DNA of 24,614 nt. Source: a virus. The notes under the pieces were generated by a model that saw only the letters and a list, made by a program, of their open reading frames with translations, searched no databases and was not told where the DNA came from. A program made the position numbers and the translations under genes. The stretch's first letter is position 1, and each line of letters opens with the position of its first letter. Shown in pieces: positions 11,475 through 17,696 of the stretch. The stretch spans positions 1-24,614 of the IMG/VR virus record IMGVR_UViG_3300032053_000493. One strand, written 5' to 3'.

Positions 11475-11912
11475 ATGAAAACATTCTATGTAAAGAAAGG
11501 AAAGGGAGCTAGACCAGTAGTGGGAGCTTCTGTATTAGAAAAGAAACCTAAAGTGGGGTCTTATATTAATTTTAATGTTCCCACTGATGTTAAGATTGCA
11601 ATGACTGCACAAGGTCAGTTATCTGGAGAGTTTGTTCCAGAAATGAACACTTTAATAAATGCAGATAATATGTACATGTATGTATACGATAACTACAGTG
11701 GAAATACAGGAGCCACTTATTTTGATTTTGGTACAGCTGTTCCTCCGCTTAATAGTGATCACACTATAGGTGAATTATTAAATGCTCTTAATACTAGACT
11801 AGGTGGGATGGGTTATGTAGTGTTAGAAAATGGTGTATTTTATTTAACTAAGAATGGTATAAATGGTGGTGAAATAAATGGTGCATATATAGGTGCAAAT
11901 AATTGGTGTTAA
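11475..11912 (+). CDS. Single-gene unit protein of unknown function, possibly virion or exported
   Basis: This 145-residue protein begins MKTFYVKKGKGARPVVG. It is rich in Gly, Asn, Thr and Tyr and has no charged helices, as in beta-structured phage decoration or fibre-type proteins (YVYDNYSGNTGATYFDFG near residues 64-81; NGINGGEINGAYIGANN at the end). No signal peptide is clear. It has its own AT-rich promoter region and a strong terminator 30 bp after the stop, so it is expressed independently of both modules. The family is not recognised. Confidence 0.7.
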   Translation: MKTFYVKKGKGARPVVGASVLEKKPKVGSYINFNVPTDVKIAMTAQGQLSGEFVPEMNTLINADNMYMYVYDNYSGNTGATYFDFGTAVPPLNSDHTIGELLNALNTRLGGMGYVVLENGVFYLTKNGINGGEINGAYIGANNWC

Positions 11913-11941
11913 ACAATCCCTATGAAATATAAACCACTAAG

Positions 11942-11969
11942 CCCTTAGATAAAACTCTAAGGGTTTTTT
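11942..11969 (+). terminator. Strong rho-independent terminator after the 145-residue gene
   Basis: CCCTTAG (11942-11948) pairs perfectly with CTAAGGG (11957-11963), an 8-nt loop between, followed at once by six T residues. Confidence 0.95.
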
Positions 11970-12022
11970 GTTTGTACACACTATGTGAATAAGTTGTATA
12001 GTTTAGAATAAGATTAATATAT

Positions 12023-12030
12023 TAAATTTG
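12023..12030 (+). promoter_or_regulatory. Bacteroidota-type -7 element (TAAATTTG) before the late module
   Basis: TAAATTTG fits the TAnnTTTG consensus and lies 31 bp before the ATG at 12062, after the terminator of the previous gene. A TTG at the ideal -33 distance is missing (the nearest is 26 bp upstream of the box). An AGTATATTATAG string also lies next to the start. Confidence 0.4.
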
Positions 12031-12061
12031 GTAAGTTTAAACATTTAAAGTATATTATAGT

Positions 12062-12298
12062 ATGAACCAGCAAACAATCAAGCACCTTACAACAGATGAA
12101 GGGGAAAGACTACTCTCCCATTATAGAATTACAACTAACAAGTATGGACAGGAAATAGCTGTTCCTGTAGTGGATGTACAAGATGGTATAGCATATAGAA
12201 TGATGGCTTATCAAATGATTAAAGCAACCAATAGTTCTAAATACATCAATTATACAGAATATCATAGATCTCGTAAAACCCCTAAAACCATTATATAA
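12062..12298 (+). CDS. Small phage protein, first gene of the rightward module
   Basis: The 78-residue protein begins MNQQTIKHLTTDEGERLL. It has a short strand pair (EIAVPVVDVQDGIAYRM) and a basic C-terminal tail (YHRSRKTPKT), with no motif that I can name. It lies directly after a probable promoter and one base before the next gene (TAA then T-ATG), so it opens the long late operon. Function unknown. Confidence 0.7.
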   Translation: MNQQTIKHLTTDEGERLLSHYRITTNKYGQEIAVPVVDVQDGIAYRMMAYQMIKATNSSKYINYTEYHRSRKTPKTII

Positions 12299-12299
12299 T

Positions 12300-12605
12300 A
12301 TGATACACGAATGTAAAGTACAATGCCACACTATGGATTCTAAATCATTAGAAGATTTAGGTATAGATGATTATGGTAAATGGCTACCATTTATATTTGA
12401 TATGGAAATGGTGGAAGCAGCCAAGCTCAGCTCAGACGAGCTAGATTCTCCTACATACAACTGCACCACTATATTTACAAAGAGTGGGGATACGTATATT
12501 ATAGATACATTACCAGAAGAGTTCTTCAAGAAGTTTATAGAATATAACAATATTTTAATGGCTGATGAAGGGGACATTGATCCAGATAATGATTTAGAAT
12601 TGTAA
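12300..12605 (+). CDS. Acidic small phage protein
   Basis: The 101-residue protein could start at 12300 or at an internal ATG at 12333 (MDSKSLEDLGIDDYG). The upstream ATG fits the one-base spacing from the previous gene. The sequence is acidic, with aromatic segments (WLPFIFDMEMVEAA) and a strand-turn-strand (TTIFTKSGDTYIIDT), ending in an Asp/Glu tail. No catalytic or binding motif is seen. It is 20 bp ahead of the conserved 114-residue gene. Confidence 0.7.
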   Translation: MIHECKVQCHTMDSKSLEDLGIDDYGKWLPFIFDMEMVEAAKLSSDELDSPTYNCTTIFTKSGDTYIIDTLPEEFFKKFIEYNNILMADEGDIDPDNDLEL

Positions 12606-12624
12606 CCAATAAAAACCAATTAAT

Positions 12625-12969
12625 ATGTCAGAAGAGTTAAAACCAAATGAACAAGAACAAAAGGCTCCTTCTAAAGAAGAAGTGGTAGCATTTTTAAGAG
12701 AACAGATTGAAGTGAAATCAGTGCAGCTAGAACTGCAAGAGTTAAACACTAAGCTTGCTACGTACAGAGCAGATGAACTTAAAGCTCTTAGCTTTATAGC
12801 TCAGCTCACTAATCCTCAGCCACCAGCTAGTGCCCAGCCTCATGTTATTACACAGGAAGACTTAGATAATAATCCTGAAATAGCTGAGCAAGGATTTAAA
12901 GTGGGAGATGAGGTGATGGTGGAAAAACAAGAACCTTCTAAACCTAGAGGTTTAAAAAAAGATAAATAA
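12625..12969 (+). CDS. Conserved crAss-like helical protein
   Basis: The 114-residue protein has a charged N-terminus, then a long helix (EEVVAFLREQIEVKSVQLEL... to about residue 68) with a repeated LQELNTKLA-type pattern likely to form a coiled coil. A Pro/Ala/Gln linker (PPASAQP) and a C-terminal KVGDEVMVEK strand pair with a basic tail follow. I recognise the EVVAFLREQIEVK helix as typical of a gene that precedes the IHF-like gene in crAss-like phages; its function is not established to my knowledge. Its TAA overlaps the next ATG (TAATG at 12967-12971). The leader AATAAAAACCAATTAAT is A-rich. Confidence 0.75.
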   Translation: MSEELKPNEQEQKAPSKEEVVAFLREQIEVKSVQLELQELNTKLATYRADELKALSFIAQLTNPQPPASAQPHVITQEDLDNNPEIAEQGFKVGDEVMVEKQEPSKPRGLKKDK

Positions 12970-13340
12970 TGGCTTTAGTAAACCAAATAGATAAGCGTGT
13001 AAGATTAGACAAGTTTGATATTGTAAAGTATCAGATACTAACCCATTGTTATTTAAACAAGATATCAGTAAGTGAGGCAGATTTAAACTGTCTCACTTAT
13101 TTAGCTTTAGAGGGTGATCAAGAACTTACAACATTCTGTAACAAAGCATATGGTCAACATATATTTAGTTCTATACAGAGTGTGCGTAACTGTCTCACCA
13201 AAGCTGAGAAAAAACATCTAATTAAAAAGGAAGGAAAAAACCGTAAGAAGATATTCATCCATCCAGATTTAAAAGTGTTTTCTAAAGGAAGTATACTTTT
13301 AGATTATAAATTTTTAAGTGTTGCGACCCAAGAAGTCTAA
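12969..13340 (+). CDS. Winged-helix-like DNA-binding protein
   Basis: The 123-residue protein has a helical first half (FDIVKYQILTHCYLNKISVSEADL). The segment FSSIQSVRNCLTKAEKKHLIKKEGKNRKKIFIHPDL (landmark, residues about 59-94) reads as a helix-turn-helix followed by a basic wing ending in IHPDL, common in phage replication or transcription winged-helix proteins. It sits directly before the IHF-like gene and overlaps it by 23 bp. A DNA-binding function is likely; the target is unknown. Confidence 0.65.
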   Translation: MALVNQIDKRVRLDKFDIVKYQILTHCYLNKISVSEADLNCLTYLALEGDQELTTFCNKAYGQHIFSSIQSVRNCLTKAEKKHLIKKEGKNRKKIFIHPDLKVFSKGSILLDYKFLSVATQEV

Positions 13341-13746
13341 AGAGTTTATACCACTAATAGCAGAGAAGCTAGATGTCTCTACAGAATTAGCAGAGGATGT
13401 TATTCTCTATTATTGGAGAGAAATACGTAAAAGCCTATCTAGCTTATCTCACAGCAGAATACATGTCACGAATCTTGGAGATTTTGTGACAAAACATTGG
13501 AAGATAGATGAGAAGGTGGAGATATTAGAAAGGTGGGAAGAAAGCAATAGGCTTAAAGGATTGCAACAAATAACTGCAAGGTTTAAAACAGCAGAGACAT
13601 TGTTTGATCTTAAGAACTTAAAGAAGATTATACAAGAAGAAAACCAACGTAAAGATTTTATTAAACTACATAAAAATGAGTCTAAAGGAAAACCTAATAA
13701 AGATTTGGAAGAGCAAGGGTCAGATACTGGAGGGGGTGAAGAATAG
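13318..13746 (+). CDS. IHF/HU-like DNA-bending protein
   Basis: The 142-residue protein uses a GTG start (13318), with TTG as the next codon. Residues 8-45 give the helical dimerisation part (FIPLIAEKLDVSTELAEDVILYYW...), and R47-IHVTNLGDF56 is the strand-turn motif typical of HU/IHF family members before the DNA-binding arm. HU/IHF proteins bend DNA; copies encoded by crAss-like phages are conserved near the nuclease and packaging genes. The acidic C-terminal extension (EEQGSDTGGGEE) is unusual for HU and is encoded in the 71-bp overlap with the next gene. The exact subunit type cannot be told from this sequence. Confidence 0.75.
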   Translation: MLRPKKSKEFIPLIAEKLDVSTELAEDVILYYWREIRKSLSSLSHSRIHVTNLGDFVTKHWKIDEKVEILERWEESNRLKGLQQITARFKTAETLFDLKNLKKIIQEENQRKDFIKLHKNESKGKPNKDLEEQGSDTGGGEE

Positions 13747-14005
13747 TGTATTTAAGAAAGAGCATATAGAAGATATAGCAAAAGAAAGAATGAATGTTTG
13801 TCATGCTTGTCAGTTGTACACTACAGACGATGCAGGATGTATGATACCTGGAACACATCCATGTTGTGACCAAAGACAAGGAGGGTGTGGATGTAGCCTA
13901 TCACTAAAGATAAGAAGTTTGTCTAGTGAATGTCCATTAGGTAAATGGAAAGCTGAGCTGACACAGGAAGAGGAAGACGCAATAAACCAAAAATTAAACA
14001 TATGA
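13676..14005 (+). CDS. Cys-rich zinc-binding protein with CPLGKW end motif
   Basis: The 109-residue protein starts within the IHF-like gene. Its N-terminal helix (LEGVKNSVFKKEHIEDIA) precedes eight cysteines: C42, C45, C55, C63, C64, C71, C73 and C86, with the last in CPLGKW. The spacing can bind two zinc ions. This family is recurrent in Bacteroidota and crAss-like phages, but its function is unproven. The overlap of 71 bp is kept because the helix before the first Cys is typical of the family. Its TGA overlaps the next ATG (ATGA). Confidence 0.75.
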   Translation: MSLKENLIKIWKSKGQILEGVKNSVFKKEHIEDIAKERMNVCHACQLYTTDDAGCMIPGTHPCCDQRQGGCGCSLSLKIRSLSSECPLGKWKAELTQEEEDAINQKLNI

Positions 14006-14838
14006 CACTTTTAAAATTTACACCACACAATCACAAGTATACAAGTATTAAGGAAGAGGAAAAAAAGGATTGGCTTAGTGTAACAAGTTTAATTTCTAAT
14101 TTTAAACAACCATTTGATGCAGATAAGATAGCAGAAAGATCAGCTAAGAGTAAGAAGAGTAAATGGTTTGGTATGACACCAGAAGAAATTAAAGCAGCAT
14201 GGAAGTCTGAAGCTGATAGAGCTACAACACTAGGAACATGGTATCATAACCAACGTGAGGCTGATATATGTGAGATAGAAAATATGGAAAGACATGGGTT
14301 CACTATTCCTATATTTAAACCAATAGAGAAAGATGGTATTAAATATTCACCAGAGCAGAAACTAAAAGACGGTGTATATCCAGAGCATATGGTGTATCTC
14401 CGTTCTGCAGGTATATGTGGCCAGTCTGATTTAGTGGAAGTGGTGGATGGTGTTGTACATATAACAGATTATAAAACAAATAAAGAAATTAAAGTTGAAG
14501 GTTATACTAACTGGGAAGGTATATCTCAAAAAATGTCTGGTCCAGTTAGCCACTTGGATGACTGTCATCTTAATCACTATGCTCTGCAGCTTAGTATGTA
14601 TCTATATATTATCCTTAAACATAATCCTAAGCTTAGTGCAGGGGTTCTTACAATTCATCACATATTGTTTGAAGAGGCAGGACGGGATAGGTTTGACAAT
14701 CCTATATCTGCTCGTGATATTAATGGTAATCCTATTGTTACAGATATAGTGCAGTATGATCTACCCTATCTTAAGCAAGAAGCTATAACTGTAATACATT
14801 GGCTGGAAGATAACAGACATAAAATAAAAGCAAAATAA
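14002..14838 (+). CDS. PD-(D/E)XK nuclease (RecB/Cas4-like)
   Basis: The 278-residue protein has the signature order of a PD-(D/E)XK nuclease of the RecB/Cas4 type. H82 lies in a GTWYHNQRE helix, G140-Q-S-D143-L is the first acidic motif, D156-Y-K158 the catalytic DxK, and Q196-LSM-Y200 the conserved helix. These coordinate metal and cleave DNA. No iron-sulphur cysteine cluster of Cas4 is evident. crAss-like phages carry such a gene next to PhoH and the IHF-like protein, probably for replication or processing of packaged DNA. The start overlaps the previous stop (ATGA), and the end overlaps the PhoH-like start (TAATG). Confidence 0.85.
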   Translation: MTLLKFTPHNHKYTSIKEEEKKDWLSVTSLISNFKQPFDADKIAERSAKSKKSKWFGMTPEEIKAAWKSEADRATTLGTWYHNQREADICEIENMERHGFTIPIFKPIEKDGIKYSPEQKLKDGVYPEHMVYLRSAGICGQSDLVEVVDGVVHITDYKTNKEIKVEGYTNWEGISQKMSGPVSHLDDCHLNHYALQLSMYLYIILKHNPKLSAGVLTIHHILFEEAGRDRFDNPISARDINGNPIVTDIVQYDLPYLKQEAITVIHWLEDNRHKIKAK

Positions 14839-15491
14839 TGGAGAAAGAAAAAAAAATCCTTAAGAATGATATTAAATATAATATACAGCTTAATGATGAG
14901 CAGAAGGAAGCTAAAAGACTCATCCGTGATAATCAGATTGTTGTTATCACTGGTAGAGCTGGGTGTGGTAAGAGTTTGGTGTCTGCACAATCCGCATTAG
15001 ATTTTATATTTAAAAAAGAGTATGATAAGATATTAATAACTAGAGCAGCTGTGGAAGTGGGGCATTCTTTAGGATTTTTACCTGGTAGTTTAGATGATAA
15101 GTTTAACCCTTATCTTGAAGCATTCCAGGAAAACTTAATTAAGTGCTATGACAAAGTTAAAATTGATAACCTTATTAATGATAAGAAAGTTATTGCTCTA
15201 CCTGTTCAGTTTATTAGGGGCAAGACTGTTGATGATGTATTGGTGGTGGAGGAAGCTCAGAATCTTACAAAAGCTGAGATGTTGGCTATTCTCACCCGAC
15301 TTGGGAAATCAGGAAGAATAATTATTAATGGAGATAATGAACAAAAAGATATTAAAGATGGATATAATGGTTTATCTTATATTATAGAACTGTCTAAAAA
15401 GATACCAGAGATTAAATGGATAAAACTTAAACACAATCATAGATCAGATTTAGTAGGTAAAATATTAGAACATGAATACTCAGGAAAATAA
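14838..15491 (+). CDS. PhoH-like P-loop ATPase
   Basis: The 217-residue protein has Walker A G39-RAGCGKS46 and Walker B V134-LVVEEAQN, with FIRGKT near residues 125-130 and a D166-containing strand (IIINGDNEQ). These, together with the EEAQN-type Walker B, are typical of the PhoH family of ATPases, often fused to or paired with RNA or DNA helicase functions. In crAss-like phages a PhoH/helicase-like ATPase sits in this position. The length matches a stand-alone PhoH domain. It may work with the nuclease it overlaps by one base. ATP use is likely; the nucleic-acid substrate is not shown. Confidence 0.85.
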   Translation: MEKEKKILKNDIKYNIQLNDEQKEAKRLIRDNQIVVITGRAGCGKSLVSAQSALDFIFKKEYDKILITRAAVEVGHSLGFLPGSLDDKFNPYLEAFQENLIKCYDKVKIDNLINDKKVIALPVQFIRGKTVDDVLVVEEAQNLTKAEMLAILTRLGKSGRIIINGDNEQKDIKDGYNGLSYIIELSKKIPEIKWIKLKHNHRSDLVGKILEHEYSGK

Positions 15492-15705
15492 CATTCCAAC
15501 ATTAGATGAACTTCTCACTGACTTTGAAGATGGTAAGTTAGAACTAGGAAGTTCAGCTCGTAAATATTATATGACAGAAGCTCATAAATATAAAAACATA
15601 GTGAGCTGGATACATGATCATGAAATTAAAAACCAGTTGCTTTTAAGAAGTATGGGTAAGAGATCTAGTAGAGATTTGTTAAGACAAACAAAAGAAAAAT
15701 TATAG
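15472..15705 (+). CDS. Small phage protein overlapping PhoH-like gene
   Basis: The 77-residue protein starts inside the PhoH-like gene (20-bp overlap). It is mostly helical: an acidic N-terminal half (IPTLDELLTDFEDGKLELG) and a basic C-terminal half (KRSSRDLLRQTKEK). No motif is recognised. The arrangement, an early overlap and a stop (TAG) that shares its G with the next GTG start, suggests coupled translation. Function unknown. Confidence 0.6.
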   Translation: MNTQENNIPTLDELLTDFEDGKLELGSSARKYYMTEAHKYKNIVSWIHDHEIKNQLLLRSMGKRSSRDLLRQTKEKL

Positions 15706-15899
15706 TGTTAGAATTTAAAAACCCTATACCAGTGATTGTAGAAAATGAAAAAGAGGGATATGCTATATACGTAACAAATGGTGGAACATTTGAAAATGAT
15801 ATTTGGTGTGTTGTTTTATGTCGTGAAGGATTAGTAAGACATTACAGAAGTGATCAAATAAAAATACACCATAACGAAACATTAGGTTTAAAAAAATGA
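15705..15899 (+). CDS. Small beta-rich phage protein
   Basis: The 64-residue protein uses a GTG start overlapping the preceding TAG. It has alternating strands (PIPVIVENEKEGYAIYVTNGG; DIWCVVLCREG) and a C-terminal H-rich end (KIHHNET), consistent with a small beta-barrel (SH3-like) fold. The use of GTG and the one-base overlap point to translational coupling. Its TGA overlaps the next start (ATGA at 15896-15899). Function unknown. Confidence 0.6.
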   Translation: MLEFKNPIPVIVENEKEGYAIYVTNGGTFENDIWCVVLCREGLVRHYRSDQIKIHHNETLGLKK

Positions 15900-16105
15900 A
15901 CCAAGACTTAAAAATAGGAGATAGACTTTTAATAATTAATAATAAATTAGGTGACAGAACTTTTGGTACAATAAACGTAGGAGAGATAATTATAATAACA
16001 GGATTTCCAGAAAATAAAAAATTTTTATACCATCATGGTTCACTTGCTTTACAAATAATTGATGGTATATACATAAAACTAAATGACGATGATAAGACTA
16101 TTTGA
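15896..16105 (+). CDS. Small phage protein, SH3-like strand pattern
   Basis: The 69-residue protein has short strands separated by turns (KIGDRLLIINNKLGD; INVGEIIIITGFPENKKFLYHH; LALQIIDGIYIKL), suggesting a small beta-barrel. It starts at an ATGA overlap with the preceding gene and overlaps the following conserved gene by 23 bp. It resembles its upstream neighbour in size and pattern, but I see no clear sequence similarity between them. Function unknown. Confidence 0.6.
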   Translation: MNQDLKIGDRLLIINNKLGDRTFGTINVGEIIIITGFPENKKFLYHHGSLALQIIDGIYIKLNDDDKTI

Positions 16106-16601
16106 TATAAGTAATGGTAAGGTGATACCTTCAGAACATTGTCACACTCTTAAATTTCTTAAGGATGTTATGGATGAATATCCAGATGAACATCTTAAAG
16201 TGTACACTTATTTATTTTATATGACTTGTCCCAATCCAGATATGAATCCTTTCTTTGATATTCCTGAAACAGATAAAGAAGAAATTATTGTTAAGGAGGT
16301 GGATGGAGAGTTTAGTGTAGAAGATGAAACTATTATATATGCTTTAAAGATGTGTGAGAAGATGTATCAAACTCCTACATATAGAGCATATCAAGGTATA
16401 AAAATATTCTTAGATAATATGGCTAAGAGTATGGCTACAGAATCTCTTACATTTGGTAGAGATGGTTCTTCTGCAGCTCTTCTTAGAATGGCTGAGAAGT
16501 ATGATGCTGTTAGACAATCTTTCAAAGGTGTGTATAGAGACCTTATGGAAGAACAACAATCTTCTGTGCGTGGTGGGCAGAATTTGGCTTACGATCAATA
16601 A
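16083..16601 (+). CDS. Conserved crAss-like protein upstream of terminase (unknown function)
   Basis: The 172-residue protein has an N-terminal beta-alpha start (MIRLFDISNGKVIPSEHCHTL) and several helices, including DETIIYALKMCEKMYQTPTYRAY (landmark near residues 80-102). A polar C-terminal half with GRDGSSAALLRMAEKYDAVRQSF (landmark) and a glutamine/glycine end follows. I recognise the class as one conserved among crAss-like phages near TerL. A small-terminase-like or head-completion role would fit the location, but no motif proves it. The start is ATG 16083, with ATG 16089 as an equally good alternative. Confidence 0.75.
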   Translation: MTMIRLFDISNGKVIPSEHCHTLKFLKDVMDEYPDEHLKVYTYLFYMTCPNPDMNPFFDIPETDKEEIIVKEVDGEFSVEDETIIYALKMCEKMYQTPTYRAYQGIKIFLDNMAKSMATESLTFGRDGSSAALLRMAEKYDAVRQSFKGVYRDLMEEQQSSVRGGQNLAYDQ

Positions 16602-16622
16602 TTTAAAACCCCTTATAAAACA

Positions 16623-17678
16623 ATGAAAAAGATTTTATTTATTCTTAAAGAAAAAGAAGATTACGGTGTTGACATTAACACTGGACAAGTAAATTTTGCT
16701 ACAGGACTTCTTAATTCTACACAGTATGTAGTAGATATGCTAAACAAAAATAACATAGAAGCTAAACTAGTTATTGTAAAAGATAATAATAGTATAGACA
16801 AAGAAGTGACAGAATATCAACCAACAGATGTTGTTATTGAAGCCATCTGGGTAGTACCTAGTAAGTTTGATGTTTTAAGTAGACTACATCCTAATGTTAA
16901 ATGGTATATTCATTTACATAGTGATCTTCCGTTTATTGCAAATGAAGGCACTGCTTTAGAATGGATAGCTGCTTACATTAGTAAACCTAATATAATAGTT
17001 ATTGCAAACTCTAAAAGATTATTTAGAGAACTTATATTTGTGTTAAGGCATAAAGAAAATATTGAAAATGACATAGTGGATGAAAACTTAGTGTACCTTC
17101 CAAACTACTATCCTGTTACCACTCTTCCTAAAAAAGATTATTCTTATAAAGGAGATGAAATTAATATAGGATGCTTTGGTGCAATTAGACCATTAAAGAA
17201 CCAACTTATTCAAGCTGTAGCTTCTGTAATGTTTGCAGAGAAGGTAGGAAAAAAAGTTGTGTTTCATATTAATAGTTCAAGAGTAGAACAAAGAGGGGAA
17301 GCTGTTCTTAGAAATATTCAAAACTTCTTTGAAGAACTAAAACATAAAGGACACAAACTTGTAGAACATGGTTGGTATACAAGAGATGAGTTTGTTAGTC
17401 TTTGCAGTACTATGGATATGGGAATGCAATGTTCTTTCTCTGAAACATTTAATATAGTGTGTGCTGATTTAGTAAGTCAAGGTATACCAACAATAGGCAC
17501 TTCAGAAATACAATGGTTAAGCCCTGTATTTTATGCTGATCCTAACGATACCTTAGATATTACAGATAAGCTTTACAAAACTTACAAAACAGGAAAGAAA
17601 AATTCAGAAGCTAATTTTAAAGGGTTATTACAACATTCTAAAAAAGCAGAATCTATTTGGGTGGAGTATTTTTCTTAA
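16623..17678 (+). CDS. GT-B-fold glycosyltransferase (family GT4-like)
   Basis: The 351-residue protein has the two-domain look of a GT-B retaining glycosyltransferase. The N-terminal domain includes a WYIHLHSDLPF segment (residues 94-104). The C-terminal nucleotide-sugar-binding domain includes G186-AIRPLKNQ194, a strand with VFHINS, E248-HGWY and S273-ETFNIV279 followed by SQGIPT, the usual E-x7-E-type area of GT4 enzymes. It would transfer a sugar from a nucleotide-sugar to an unknown acceptor. Its place between a TerL-adjacent conserved gene and TerL suggests modification of phage proteins or DNA, or of the host surface, but the target is not shown. TerL starts 18 bp after its stop. Confidence 0.8.
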   Translation: MKKILFILKEKEDYGVDINTGQVNFATGLLNSTQYVVDMLNKNNIEAKLVIVKDNNSIDKEVTEYQPTDVVIEAIWVVPSKFDVLSRLHPNVKWYIHLHSDLPFIANEGTALEWIAAYISKPNIIVIANSKRLFRELIFVLRHKENIENDIVDENLVYLPNYYPVTTLPKKDYSYKGDEINIGCFGAIRPLKNQLIQAVASVMFAEKVGKKVVFHINSSRVEQRGEAVLRNIQNFFEELKHKGHKLVEHGWYTRDEFVSLCSTMDMGMQCSFSETFNIVCADLVSQGIPTIGTSEIQWLSPVFYADPNDTLDITDKLYKTYKTGKKNSEANFKGLLQHSKKAESIWVEYFS

Positions 17679-17696
17679 TAATAAAATAAAACATTA

